A stretch of 64,000 nt of DNA from NCBI GenBank assembly GCA_032622095.1, contig CP136064.1, positions 133,865,129-133,929,128 on the forward strand, written 5' to 3'. Shown piece after piece: positions 40,431-51,469 of the stretch. The translations under genes and the position numbers were made by a program. This DNA is from Siphonodentalium dalli (taxonomy: Eukaryota; Mollusca; Scaphopoda; Gadilida; Siphonodentaliidae). A model generated the notes under the pieces. The model did not search any database, was not told where the DNA came from, and was given only the letters and a program-made list of their open reading frames with translations. Numbering within the stretch: the stretch's first letter is position 1; each line of letters starts with the position of its first letter.

Positions 40431-40647
40431 TTTGCGAAATATTCAACTCCGAAGGTGTATTTAACAAGAGTTCCTCCATTGTAAATGGCACATACATGCG
40501 GCAACGCCAACGTGACGTACATAACATAATCAATATGTAAAGCGGTGGTGGCATTAACACCTGTAAAACAAAGTAAGCACCAAGAACAATATATGTGCAT
40601 TGATTACCCTATGACTGTTACATTCCGATCATTGCGACACAGAAGAT
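40431..40647. other. Unassigned intergenic DNA
   Basis: No repeat or gene was recognised in this stretch between satellite and the 153-bp direct repeat. Confidence 0.4.
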
Positions 40648-40800
40648 GTTACTTTCGATTTGCTAGTTAATACATATTCCGGCACAATTATCGCGTGTTT
40701 TCTGGTTTCCGCTTTCGAGAAATCGGCGAGGTTTGCCGAACAATGACGAGGGAATACGAATATACTACAACAACAATGGCGGCACTTCCGTTTTTCGTGA
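40648..40800 (+). repeat. 153-bp direct repeat, copy 1
   Basis: Identical to 41,600-41,752. Its 3' part has aacaatggcggcacttccg, combining a YY1-like (atggcgg) and an ETS-like (cacttccg) motif typical of TATA-less animal promoters. It lacks TG...CA ends and a primer-binding site, so it is not an obvious LTR. Confidence 0.85.
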
Positions 40801-41599
40801 ATTGACGATATTTGCAAGGAAATGGTTTACTTGTTTAAGCTAATTCCGTAGTCGCGAATTCCTAATTACAAAAAAATAAAATGAAGTCGGAGGAAATTTT
40901 TGAAAAACGATAAAATGGAATTTGGCGGCAGGTTTTGAGTAGGGGCGGGCGAAAGTCTAATTTGTTGGACTACCATTGCTTGTGCTTCATTTTTTTGTCC
41001 TGTCATTTACATATTATGTTATAAACGTTTTGTTGCATGTTTTGATATTCAATAAACTATGAAAATTATCAAATTCTCCTAGCTAACGCATCCATGCCCA
41101 CTCACCTATAGTGATGAATCGAGAAATCTGATAATCCTCTTATTTTCATCGGGTCCGGATTTCTGTAGAACTAATGAATATTTAATGAGAAATTGTTCTA
41201 CTAGGAAAAAATTAAGTTCTACCAGGCACATACCACTCCTACTGCATGGGTACATACAGACTCATGTTATGTCAGGCTTATAATTTTCAGTGTGGATGCG
41301 GTGAGAGGTGGATAAACTATAATAATGGAATTTTGAGCTTTGGGTCGATTTCAAAAGTGTCAGAATTATTTTTAATCCGACATTTTATTACTATGTCCTT
41401 TTCTGTCAGTTCAGAATATGTGTGGTACCGGTTCACGCACGACAACATGTCTGTGCTATAGTTGACAGGCGCCATGATGTTTCTATTCTGATTCATATGA
41501 ACGCATTTGTGAAGTTTAATAGCTAAAACTCAGGATCTATCCGCACACGGAAGTGTTTCCGCCATATTCAATTGCCATGCGCAATCGGCAAAATTTCCG
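40801..41599. other. Interval between the 153-bp direct repeats
   Basis: About 800 bp with no recognised gene. A 71-codon plus frame (41,246-41,461) has no family resemblance. Near 41,548-41,590 there is another promoter-like cluster (cggaagtgtttccgccatat followed by catgcgcaat). This could be a duplicated promoter region or part of a repeat unit. Confidence 0.4.
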
Positions 41600-41752
41600 G
41601 TTACTTTCGATTTGCTAGTTAATACATATTCCGGCACAATTATCGCGTGTTTTCTGGTTTCCGCTTTCGAGAAATCGGCGAGGTTTGCCGAACAATGACG
41701 AGGGAATACGAATATACTACAACAACAATGGCGGCACTTCCGTTTTTCGTGA
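41600..41752 (+). repeat. 153-bp direct repeat, copy 2
   Basis: Perfect copy of 40,648-40,800, offset 952 bp; similarity stops abruptly after tttttcgtga. A recent duplication is likely. Confidence 0.85.
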
Positions 41753-41859
41753 CATTATCATGGTTCAAACACGACCGAACTCTGAAAGTATAGTCTTCAG
41801 GAACGGAAAATTACACCAAATTGACAAAGTCATTTTCACAAAAGTTATGACATCAAAAT

Positions 41860-42754
41860 TAGGCTTGCCACGATTATTCGATTAATCGACTAACCTTCGG
41901 CAGGTGTGGTTGTCGAGGGTATTTACTTTCGTCGACTAATCGCCCGAGGGTGGGGTGGTATGGTTGTGTAACTTGTGTATTAAAGCAGTACTGATTTATG
42001 TCATGCCTGGAAGTAACTGTTAACTGCGTATGCAGCACAATTCCGTTGCGGCGTCCTCTGCTACTGTGCTAGATACATTTCCGAAACGGTTGGCGGTTAC
42101 GTATATAATATAAACTATTAATTTGTTTCATTATTTCTACAATTCTTTATTGAAAATGTCCAGGTTATACACGGCAGTAATTGTGACTGCATCCCCGTCC
42201 CCACAGGGTCCCCCACAAAAGCTCAAATATATCCCACTGTCTACCTACCGGTATGTCCTCGTTAACTTCATTGTAACTTTGTAAGTGCACACCTTTCGCC
42301 ACAATTTTACCGATTAATGTGATGCACGTGACCTGCCGAAATACGTAGTGGCGGCTTGGGAGTCGCGATCGAGATTAGCTTTACTTCATGCAATTTTGCA
42401 CAGTTACTGTCACGTCGTGTATGCAGTTTGCTCTAACTTTGCCAGAAACATCGGCAATATGGGCACTTGGCAGTATTTAATAATAAGGGCCTGTTAACAA
42501 CTACATCGGGACGAATGAGACTATAAGGGCATGAGTATTCCTTGTTCTATACGAAATAAAACAGTGTAAAACACGGAGCATCGACAGTTTATAACTGTCT
42601 TCAAAATGGATGTAAAGAAGTCATCTTAATTTCGCATTTATCAATTGTTTACCTGGATGTAATACAGGGCGCATATATTACCGATTAATCGACTAACCGT
42701 CGATTATAGCTGCCGATTAGTCGATTATGAAAACTCATAGTCGTAGCAACCCTA
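41860..42754. mobile_element. hAT-type non-autonomous element (MITE)
   Basis: The 895-bp element starts TAGGCTTGCCACGA, and the reverse complement of its end reads TAGGGTTGCTACGA. Both ends continue into gattaatcgactaa-type palindromic motifs common at hAT termini. It is bounded by the perfect 8-bp duplication ATCAAAAT (41,852-41,859 and 42,755-42,762), which fits the hAT target consensus nTnnnnAn. There is no transposase frame. The class call combines visible structure with established hAT features. Confidence 0.92.
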
Positions 42755-42900
42755 ATCAAAATACACATTTTCGTCTCCCCGCGTGGTTCGACACTACAAC
42801 GTCGTCATTATAGTGAAAACGAAGGACTATTCACTATGGTTACACATCTTTATATGGTCCAACATGGTCACAATAGATATACAATAGACAGTAAGTCAAC

Positions 42901-43044
42901 ATGGCTGCTGGTTTGCTAGGATTCCGTTCTTGGTCTGAAGAGAGAGCCTTCTTCATCCGGGTAATCGAGAACATGACGTCACGATCGGTGCTCCGATTCA
43001 TACTTCGGCAATGTCCGGATATCGGCGATCACTACAATATTTAG
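42901..43044 (+). CDS. Possible 47-codon small ORF
   Basis: ATG in a strong context (gtcaacATGG) opens a frame MAAGLLGFRSWSEERAFF... that ends with a TAG after 47 codons. The composition is protein-like rather than repeat-derived, with an amphipathic middle (FFIRVIENMTSRSVLRFILR). A perfect CRE palindrome TGACGTCA lies within it at 42,974-42,981. No family was recognised. It could be a first exon, a gene remnant or chance. Confidence 0.3.
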   Translation: MAAGLLGFRSWSEERAFFIRVIENMTSRSVLRFILRQCPDIGDHYNI

Positions 43045-43640
43045 CATATATGTACAACCCAACTAATAGAGCTATAAATATGACTTGTACGTTAAATACC
43101 GTAACGAATCAACACAGATATATATCTATTGGCCTATCATATATGTAAAGATAAGTTTATTGACAATCAAGTCGCCTTCACAGGTAGAGTAATAAAACAG
43201 ACAAACAATTAGTAAACAAATAGATGGACAGGACATATGAGAAAGTATTGATTGAAAGTTGATTGGTGAAATAAAGTGATAAAAACTTGCCTAATCTTCA
43301 TGTCCAACAGTCATCAGATATAGAATATGGCATTAATGGCCCTACAATAACAAATAGATTTTGTGATCCGTTAGTTAGTGAATTCAGTAACTCAGTTTAT
43401 AATTTATTGCGCAATAATATCATTATAATTCAATATGATGAATATCGTGCATCCAATGCCATCCATCAATTCGATCGATTTATCTCGATATGCGGAGCGC
43501 GCACTCTCTTTTCTTGTGCTTTTACTCAATGATGTTAAATTTTATGATTTAGTCTTGTGTCATTTCAAGTAGATTTAATCTTGATTTTTAATTTAGATCC
43601 ATTGTTTTCGAAAAACGTGTTATCAACCCGGAAGTCAGTG
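43045..43640. other. A/T-rich DNA, nothing assigned
   Basis: About 600 bp of A/T-rich sequence with tatata runs and an 81-codon plus frame (43,287-43,532) of unconvincing composition. No repeat from elsewhere in the window was recognised. Confidence 0.4.
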
Positions 43641-43712
43641 TTCGTGTTAGTTAATGTCATCCCAACAAAGCGCCGGTAGATGTCGAGGGGCGGAGCTTAA
43701 TCTTAAATTAAG

Positions 43713-44120
43713 ATGGCCGCAGCTGTTATCAGACGTCTATTGGAACAAGACGGCTGTCAATCAAGACTATCGCTGCTGCTGCTGCTGTTGTTGTCTGTCT
43801 GCACTGTGCCGGTCTCTTCTTCGTTCCGTAGACGTTTGATCACTTCTTCAGAAAGCTGGCTGTTGTTAACCTGGGTGGACATATATGTAATTTGCCTCAT
43901 ATACCACAAAGGAGCACGGCGGGTTAGTGTGATTGACAGCTCAAAAGAGCATTGCGCAAATGCCCTAAGGAAAAACACAAAGGCGCATGGGCGTGGTTTA
44001 CTCCTTTCACGCACCGAAGTCGTGCGGAAATGGATTACATGTTGTCACAAACAGGCATGGGCGTGGTCTTCTAAGACGCGTGTTGGTAATTATGATCACA
44101 TCGTGCGTGAATCGGATTAA
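43713..44120 (+). CDS. Candidate first coding exon with signal/anchor segment
   Basis: ATG in a Kozak-like context (ttaagATGGCCG), preceded by a GC-box (ggggcggagc, 43,686). The frame runs 135 codons. The N-terminus MAAAVIRRLLEQDG is followed by a leucine run (residues 20-27, encoded by CTG/TTG repeats) resembling a signal peptide or anchor, and by a second hydrophobic segment near residues 49-63. Past about residue 66 the sequence looks non-coding, and DNA there holds repeated catgggcgtggt boxes, so a splice donor near 43,890 is plausible. No family was recognised. Confidence 0.35.
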   Translation: MAAAVIRRLLEQDGCQSRLSLLLLLLLSVCTVPVSSSFRRRLITSSESWLLLTWVDIYVICLIYHKGARRVSVIDSSKEHCANALRKNTKAHGRGLLLSRTEVVRKWITCCHKQAWAWSSKTRVGNYDHIVRESD

Positions 44121-44432
44121 GACCAGACAAATGGGCAGTGCCTAACTAAACATTTGCGCATGTGCCTAATAACACATTAACGCATGCCATAAAAACATTA
44201 TTCAATGCGCAAATGTCGGTGCTGTAATAAGATTATGCTACATTCGCGCATGCCATATATATTCATATATTGAGTAATAATTAACGAACTGCAACATTTT
44301 TGTCCCATCACCATTTATTCGGGCTTTGGCTTTGGACCGACAAGTTAAACTTGGCTGGGTTAGACATATGTTTGTCATTAATTAGTTTTTTTTTTTAAAC
44401 TTGATACTATTTTTTTTCAAGTTGTCATCATA
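44121..44432. other. Intergenic DNA with a dispersed direct repeat
   Basis: A 42-bp segment with cattattcaatgcgcaaatg (44,193-44,234) recurs at 44,623-44,665, 430 bp away, with one small indel. Several gcgcatg-type motifs cluster here. Confidence 0.6.
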
Positions 44433-44453
44433 TTTTTTTTTTTTTTTTTTTTT
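44433..44453. repeat. Poly-T tract
   Basis: An uninterrupted run of about 21 T, with shorter T runs just upstream (44,385-44,420). Possible remnant of a reverse-strand poly-A tail, but no adjacent retroelement was recognised. Confidence 0.7.
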
Positions 44454-44999
44454 AGTATATACGAACATCAATGAAAACAATTACATACATCAAATGCACA
44501 ATCTTATTATAATAGCGCCGACAATTCACTTTTATACAAAGTATTATCAAAGAAAATGATTTCTGTATTTAATTTAATTGTTCTAGGTTTACGTATATGT
44601 ATGACTAAATGATATCACATTGAAACATTATTCAATGCGCAAATGTCGGTGCTATATAATAAGATTGTTATACGAGAACAAAACATGTAGAATATATTAT
44701 CATAATCTGTTCAGTTATTTTGTTGAAGTCTCTGCTTTGCCGCGATTTCTAATAGCCAGAAAAACCGAAGCATGAATGATCAAATTGTCTGGCGCCATGT
44801 ATGTTAACTGGGTCTGTATATGGGGCCATTCTCAGGTAACCGGGACCAAAGCAACAACAAAAAATCGAAAAATTAATTTTCGTAAACAGTTGTCAACATT
44901 ATTTATTTGTGAAGTTGGGTATCCATTGTACATTTAACAGAAGTGGTTAACATATGGATGATATATTCCTATAAAATATGACTCCATGAAGATGGTACC
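44454..44999. other. Intergenic DNA
   Basis: Contains the second copy of the 42-bp repeat (44,623-44,665). Otherwise nothing was recognised. Confidence 0.4.
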
Positions 45000-46185
45000 C
45001 GCATTTTCAGTGTATATATATTTGCCACATTTATGGCCATATATCCACTCAAGATATACATATACACTGCAACCATAACCATAGAGTAACTCCCGGTATG
45101 CATATACACATCGCCAATGGTCATACAGCCCTTGTATATATACAAATGTCCCGCACACATGGCCATTCACACACTCCAGGCTTGAATATACTCCCCACTC
45201 AAGACAATTCAGCACTCGTAGCATACCCATACACAACATTTGTGGTCATACAATCACTCCTTGTTTACCAACTTCACCTCACCATTGGCCATACGATCAC
45301 TCCCTTTGTACATATTGACCACACCCATATATCCAATAAATATATACAATGTACACATACACACCCCACCAATGCCTATCATAGAATCACTCCAGGTATA
45401 CATCGACACCTCACCATTGACCCTACATACCTTCTAGATATAGCAATACCGCGCATAGTACCTCACCATTGGCCATACAGTCACTCGTGTATACATTTTC
45501 TTCGCACCCATGACCATATACCCACTCAAGATATACATATATACACCCCACTCATGACCATAAGGTCAATCCATGTATACATATACACCTCACCAATGAA
45601 TATACCAATATCACGCACGACCATTCGTACACTCCAGATTTACATATATACATCGCCCATGACAATTCAGCCACTCGATGTATACTCAATCACCCCATTC
45701 ATGATCATACAGCTATTCTCTGTATACATATACATCCACCAATGATAATACAGCCACGGCAGAGATGATTATACATCACATATACAACCATGACCACAAG
45801 GACACTCCATGTATACTCCAGGTATGCATATATACTTCAACAATCATTACCGTACTGTCATGCCATGTACACCTATACACATTGCACATAAGCATATATA
45901 AAATCACTGCCTATTTATTCATACACCTACAGTCCCACACGTGATCATACAGCCATCATATGTATAAATATACACCTTTCCTTGACAATAGTCACTCATG
46001 TATATCCCATGTATATCCCACACATGACCATACAGTCACTCTATATATACATAAACAACACACAGATGAACATACTGCTATTATCAGTATACACATAAAC
46101 CACTTCAATAACCATACAAATAATCCTTGTATAGCTATTCACCTCACACATGACCATACAGTCACCCCTTGTATACCTATATAGT
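45000..46185 (+). repeat. Degenerate 45-47-bp minisatellite
   Basis: Roughly 25 imperfect copies of a unit built from catgaccatacagtcactc, ctgtatacatatacac and ctcacc. Spacing of the gaccatacagtcactc core is 43-48 bp. The longest plus frame (45,098-45,745) simply translates the repeat (recurring HTH and YIYTSP patterns) and has no sign of being a gene. Confidence 0.9.
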
Positions 46186-46199
46186 AGCAAAATTCCATA

Positions 46200-47260
46200 T
46201 TACAGTGCATCATTTAAAATGAATTTGTCATGCCCAGAAGGTACAGGGACAACGAGAATGAAACATGTAGTAGTCAGTAGATTAAGAAACATGGTTAATC
46301 ACTAAGTGTTACAATTTTTTTGCTAACTCTTTGGAACAGAGAATACTGCTCTGGATATATGTAAAAAATACTTTTTTTTATCAAATGTGGTTGCCATTTT
46401 GGAAGCCATCTTGAGTAATTTTGTATAAAAATACATTAGTGTGACGCATTTATTAAGACATATCAAGAACAATAAACATCTTTTATACCAAAGATAGTTC
46501 CATTTACTTGAATAAATGTCCAAACCAGAATAGTAATTTTTTGCCGATATTGATTTGTGTCAAACTTGTGATAAAAAATCCAATAATTCTCGTAATGTCA
46601 GTGGTTACATTAGTAGCACTTAACCAATGTGCATCAGAAATGTTAACATAAGACAGCATAGCCAATTGTATTCGCCAATCACAACTTGTAAGCGATTACA
46701 TGGCATGATGGGGAAATATTTACCATTTTCCAGGTTTTGGCTGCCATTTTCAGACAAAGTGACAATTTTTGTTCCATTGAGTTCAAATATTCATAAGTAA
46801 TTGTATGCCTCGCTTAGTTCGCACAGTTCTGTCAATTTCTTGTTAAAATATGACTAGAATCCTAACGGTAATTTTTCGTGAAATTTCATACCGAGTTCTC
46901 TATAATCGAATTATTGGGGGATTGGAAGGGACTAGGATCACACGAATGGTATATTTCATTGCTCTAATGATAACTTAACACACACAATACCAAATAAAGT
47001 CACATTTCCGAACCAGTTCCATAAAGCAAAACCTGATCTAGAAGATATTTAGTGAAAAAACGTCAAATTTACTCTTTCAGCTGCCATTTTGATGGCCATC
47101 TTGGACGGGGAGTTCCAATTTTACCCTAAAAATGTGGCATTATATCTGTCAGAGTCATACTTACTGAATATGCCTAATTTTAAATCGCATATTTCATGGT
47201 AAGATTAATTGCGACATTTAATAAATTATATAATCACGAAACGCTCTTTAAATAAGGAAA
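46200..47260. repeat. Degenerate ~350-bp tandem repeat, three units
   Basis: The phrase gttgccattttggaagccat or close relatives recurs at 46,390, 46,740 and 47,089, spacing 350 and 349 bp. It is preceded by similar aatatttaccattttcc-like DNA and followed by related stretches such as ataccaaagatagttcc and ataccaaataaagtcac. Old and diverged; function unknown. Confidence 0.6.
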
Positions 47261-47388
47261 ACCCATTAAAAGGGGGGTTAAAGTGATATTTCAGCGTGGC
47301 CCCATATCTCATTTAAATTTTAGTATTTACAGTATACTATGCCCAAATATTTATAATCTGTTGAGTGACCCCACAGTCGTTTACTTTG

Positions 47389-47521
47389 TTAGTAATAATT
47401 TGAAGGATTACTTGTTTAAACGCAATTGTTATCAAAATATTTTATGTATTTTTTATAATTTCTATTTATATGTAATACCATAATCTTGGTGGCGTTACCA
47501 TTTCTGACTATGGTTTTCTTG
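47389..47521 (+). mobile_element. Helentron/HINE-like 3' end fragment
   Basis: About 130 bp homologous to the terminal part of copies A-C: gtaataatttgaaggattac, then atcttggtggcgttacc, the hairpin accatttctgactatggt and terminal tttcttg followed by T. No matching 5' end was found upstream, so it is a solo or truncated 3' end. Confidence 0.85.
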
Positions 47522-47939
47522 TGAGGCATGCGGGTGTGTGGATATCCGCAGCATCAATAGAACTGTCAGCGCCTGCGGGTTTGCCAATACAGGGATCACG
47601 TTACCGCAGAGTCACACAATGCTCCTTTGTCGGCTTAACTACGGCAAACCCGCCTTTGTGTTAATCCCGCTAAATTACATACCTCGGGTGGATCGGACAT
47701 GTGTTGTGATAACACACTGTGATAATGAACCATTTGCATCAAACGTTTGTTTTGAAAGCACCCCTTTTAATTAGTCTTCACTTACTTTAAGTGCCGTTCA
47801 GTTGTCAAAACATCGTGTCATTCTTTATCTCAGTCCACGCATTGACATAATTAATGAATAAACACATGTTTTGTTGATCAAAATCGTTAATAATATATCA
47901 TCAAAGAACATAAAAGAACATAATCACTATTAACAATTT
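47522..47939. other. Unassigned stretch
   Basis: A 78-codon plus frame (47,538-47,774) has moderately protein-like composition but no recognised motif. A ggtttgcc / ggcaaaccc inverted pair (47,577 and 47,643) is present. Nothing firmer is supportable. Confidence 0.3.
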
Positions 47940-48024
47940 CGGGACAACCCGCCTTCATTTATCGGGACAACCCGCCCCCAAAATAGCATATAGGGGCGGG
48001 TTGTCTCGGGGGCGGGTAGTCCCG
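47940..48024. repeat. Double-stem GC palindrome
   Basis: Inner arms cgggacaacccgcccc (47,963-47,978) and ggggcgggttgtctcg (47,993-48,008) match at 15 of 16 positions around a 14-nt A/T-rich loop. Outer arms cgggacaacccgcc (47,940) and ggcgggtagtcccg (48,011-48,024) pair around them. The same 14-16-nt motif thus occurs four times in alternating orientation, giving a strong cruciform or RNA hairpin. Confidence 0.9.
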
Positions 48025-48363
48025 TTCCCATAAAGGATGAATCATGTACCTTTATCCAGATTAACTGGATTAACGTACTTGGATGAATATAGAATGCTAC
48101 CATATGGCTTCTAGAAATTGTGTTTATATTGTATATTATATATCGAATAAATTATACTATATTACGCCACCGTAGTGTGGTGTTTCTAGCTTTTGGTTTT
48201 TTGATATCGCATGGTCGATCGATAATTCACTGGGTGATTGTACATTCGGCAAACCTCGTCAGATTCCGTCACCGTTTCATCGTACCGATAATTACGAGAG
48301 TACAACTAAGATTGGCACATGTGTTTACGTCACCGGTGTAATTGTGGGGACATGCTTCTATTA

Positions 48364-48420
48364 TGAAGGTTTGCTATCCCGAAGGTCCGCTATTCCGAAG
48401 GTTCTCTATTCCGAAGGTTT
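48364..48420 (+). repeat. ccgaagg short tandem repeat, block 1
   Basis: Three to four units of attccgaaggttctct-like sequence, about 17-18 bp each, inside element A. The flanking gttaattctatatt segment is duplicated after block 2. Confidence 0.85.
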
Positions 48421-48849
48421 TTGTTATTTTTAGGTTAATTCTATATTTTAAAGTATTGAGACTAATTTGAGAGGGTTCATTTTCACAAAGATTCTGTATA
48501 TGGAGTGTGCGCTCACATCCGAACTGATCATGCGCGCACACCGATACAGATACAGGAGGAAATAACTTAACTTATAACATTAAATGTGATTTTGTTTTGT
48601 TTTCGCTGGTTTTCTTGAGATTTTATGTCATTACGTGGGCCCATACCTTTGAATTCTTGGCATATACTATGAATGTTGTGGTATATATGGACCCTCCCGC
48701 ATTGGGACATGACATAGGTTCAGTTGACTTAAGTGGTGTTCTGTGTGTGCTCCAATTTGGAGTTCAATATTTTAAGGGCCAAGTTTAGAATTTTATGGGT
48801 CCATACCTTTGAACTCTGGGCATATAATATGAATATTGGGGGGCATGTC

Positions 48850-48966
48850 TCTATTCCGAAGGTTCACTATCCCGAAGGTCCACTATTCCGAAATTTCTCT
48901 GAATGTTCGCTATTCCGAAGGTTCACCAATCCGAAGGTTCGTTATTCCGAAGGTTCTGTGTTCCAA
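48850..48966 (+). repeat. ccgaagg short tandem repeat, block 2
   Basis: About seven units of the 16-18-bp repeat (ctattccgaaggttcacta-like), followed by the second copy of the gttaattctatatt flank. The inverted counterpart occupies 63,784-63,903. Confidence 0.9.
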
Positions 48967-49589
48967 AGATTTTTTTTATTTTAAGGTTAATTCTATATTC
49001 TAAAGTAACGAGAGGGTTCATTATCACGAAGATTCTTTTTATGAAGGAAATAACGTAAAACATTAAATGTGATTTTGTTTTGTTTTCGAGGGTTTTCTTG
49101 AGTTTAATGTCATTACGTATGACCTTATTTCTCATTACATATTCACGCCAAGGAGCCCACACAATTGCTATGTTACGATGCGATTTAATGTGATTATGTG
49201 TGACCTAATATCTCAATAATCTGAGGCAAGAGTACGCCTGCTAAAGGCGAATTATAACAGTTGGGGGTATAACGCTCAATAAATACTGGAGGCTATAACA
49301 AACTGCGCAGTATAATATCGCTGAATGGACGAGTATGAGATGAGCCTAAATGCAATTGTGACTTTGTTTAAAGGCCCACTTAATTTTGGAGTCATTAATT
49401 TTTTATAGTATATACGGTTTTAATAACAATTTATGCCATAAAATTTGAATAAACTACTATAATTCATCACCATTTGAAAGGCAGAATACTTCTATCTCCT
49501 AGTTTGAAACACCTTCAAAATACCGCGTCGTATATCTAGCAATTAGCAACCAACATGTCCTCCTCGGCTTTCCATAGAATTGAACGTAA

Positions 49590-50110
49590 TTTGATACTTA
49601 TGGGTATTTGTGTCCGGGAAGTGTTTTGAACGGGTCAAATCGTGACCCCGACCTGACCTTGACCATTAAAACTGTCAATGCAAGGTCAATTTGGGTAAAA
49701 CGGACAAATTTCGGCGAAATTTGATACCAAGGGATACTTTGGTCCGAGGAGAGTTTTGAACGGGTCAAATCGTGACATCGGCCTGACCTTGACCTTCAAT
49801 ATGGCCAATCAAATGTCAACTCGGATAAAACGGATAGATTTCGACGAAATTTGATACCTATGGGTACTTTTGTCGGGGGTGGGGTGTGTTTTGGACGGGT
49901 CAAATCATGACTCTGACTTTACCTTGACCTTCAAAATTGTTAATTAAAGGTCAAGTTGGGTAAAACGGACGGATTTCGACGAAATTTGATACCTATGGGT
50001 AGTTTTCTACGGGTGGGGGTGTTTTGGACTGGACAAATCATGACCCTGACCTGACCTTGACTTTCGAAATAGTCAATTGAAGGTCAAATCGCACCTTTCA
50101 CCGGAAAGCA
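49590..50110 (+). repeat. 131-135-bp minisatellite rich in AGGTCA half-sites
   Basis: Four units, each with gaacgggtcaaatcgtgac (at 49,628, 49,758, 49,893 and 50,026 in related forms), tgaccttgaccttcaa and gacgaaatttgatacc. TGACCT and its complement AGGTCA occur several times per unit, including tcaaggtca-type extended half-sites of the kind bound by NR5A/ERR-class nuclear receptors. Binding is inference only. Related sequence occurs at 52,884-53,280 and, inverted, at 57,485-58,005. Confidence 0.88.
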
Positions 50111-50340
50111 GATGGGAAACAGCCCGGGTGAAGTCGGGCCTATCAGCTTGTGTAATAAAGAAGACAGTTTGATGAAAGTAATGTATGCCACGAGAAACGG
50201 GAAAACTTGAAATATGGAAGTACGCAAATTTCCCGCATAAAATTTGAAAGCTAGTTTATAGAATAATTGTATTATTATTTATATTTATGGCTAATAATAC
50301 GATCTTGGTGGCGTTACCATTTCTGACTATGGTTTTCTTG

Positions 50341-51140
50341 TTTATATAATGTCTTTGGTTTATCATTTAACGGACTGTGGTGATGACACTACACGTCTAC
50401 ATCATTAGTTTTGAAGAGAAGTCATTTCGGCCAATTTGGCCGGTTACTTCATGTGACTTTTTCATCTGACGTGTGTGTCGGATAATTGATCTGGAGGATT
50501 TATGTAAATGTTAGCCCAAACTACATTTCCAAGTAACGATGGTTTTGTTGTTTATTTTGAGGAATAATACCGCGTTAGATGAATTCAGCCCAAATATGTT
50601 AACAGTTGTCGTGTCAAACATTCGGCAGTAGGTTAGCGTTATTTAGTATTTGTGGATGTCCTTTAACATGGGGAAAATAGACTACTGCGCTTGAACGAGC
50701 ATGTGAATTTGTCGTTTTTAATGTACAGCAACTTGATAATCAATAACAGAGGCATTCTCTGTCAAATAAGGTCGCTCTATTTACGGTATTAATTGCGGAA
50801 CTTTCTAAAGTAAACTACGCGTAAACGGATACATACGGTAAATTATAGAATGTGCCGGAATCGGCCTAATCGCCCCATGGCCAACTCGCCCAGTCGACGT
50901 TTGTCAATTCGGTACCTACTATAACATGTACCCGAGTCCGATTCGGAATAAAAGATGTATACGGGTGTTATATAGCGTTTGGTCCGTTGTTTCTCAATGA
51001 ATATTATTGAAATTTGGTGTATATGTCCGGGCTGGGACATGGAATACAACAACGTTTGAATTGTTTTTAAATTTACAAATTTGTTGATTTTATTCAATTG
51101 TTTTTCGTTCTGAAAACACACTATAAAGTGTATATAATAT
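50341..51140. other. Intergenic DNA
   Basis: No gene or repeat was recognised. A 106-codon minus frame (50,843-51,163) is A/T-rich and unconvincing. Confidence 0.4.
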
Positions 51141-51440
51141 AATAACGAACACGAGACATACATAATTTATAAACTGTTAACAAAAGATATCAAATTCAAT
51201 ACATGACAAAGATGACTCAGTGGACTTTATAAAGTGAACATAAAAACATTGAGGTAAGAATCTTTTTAAGGAATGCAACTTTATTTAATGATAATAAACA
51301 CATAAATTAAAATAACAAACATGAGACATACATGATTTATAAACTGTTAACAAAAGATATCAAACTCAATACATGACAAAGATGACTCAGTGAAGTTTAT
51401 AAAGTGAACATAAAAATATTAAGGTAAGAATCTTTTTAAG
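51141..51440 (+). repeat. 170-bp tandem duplication
   Basis: 51,141-51,270 and 51,311-51,440 match almost throughout (aaactgttaacaaaagatat, gacaaagatgactcagtg, gaggtaagaatctttttaag and variants), offset 170 bp, with a 40-bp non-matching middle. Confidence 0.88.
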
Positions 51441-51469
51441 CATTACTAAACCGTTTAGCACAGACCACA

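Larger units (their letters stand above)
48161..50340 (+). mobile_element. Helentron/HINE-like element, copy A
   Basis: A 2,180-bp element from ATTACGCCACC (T before it) to TTTCTTG (T after it). The near-terminal ACGCCACC is inverted at the 3' side as GGTGGCGT. An 18-nt hairpin (ACCAT ... ATGGT) sits 7 nt from the 3' end, and there is no target duplication. Short subterminal inverted repeats, a 3' hairpin and insertion between two Ts match established Helentron/HINE features; bivalve 'pearl' elements are a similar known kind. There is no Rep/helicase coding, so it is non-autonomous. The core holds ccgaagg microrepeats, an internal ~480-550-bp duplication and a 131-135-bp minisatellite. Recurs inverted at 57,255 onwards. 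Confidence 0.75.

Noticed and set aside
40648..41752. LTR retrotransposon with 153-bp LTRs
   Set aside because: The repeats lack TG...CA ends, no primer-binding site or polypurine tract was seen, and no flanking target duplication was found.
45098..45745. 215-codon plus-strand frame
   Set aside because: It is a straight translation of the 45-47-bp minisatellite; the opposite strand is also partly open, as expected for the repeat.
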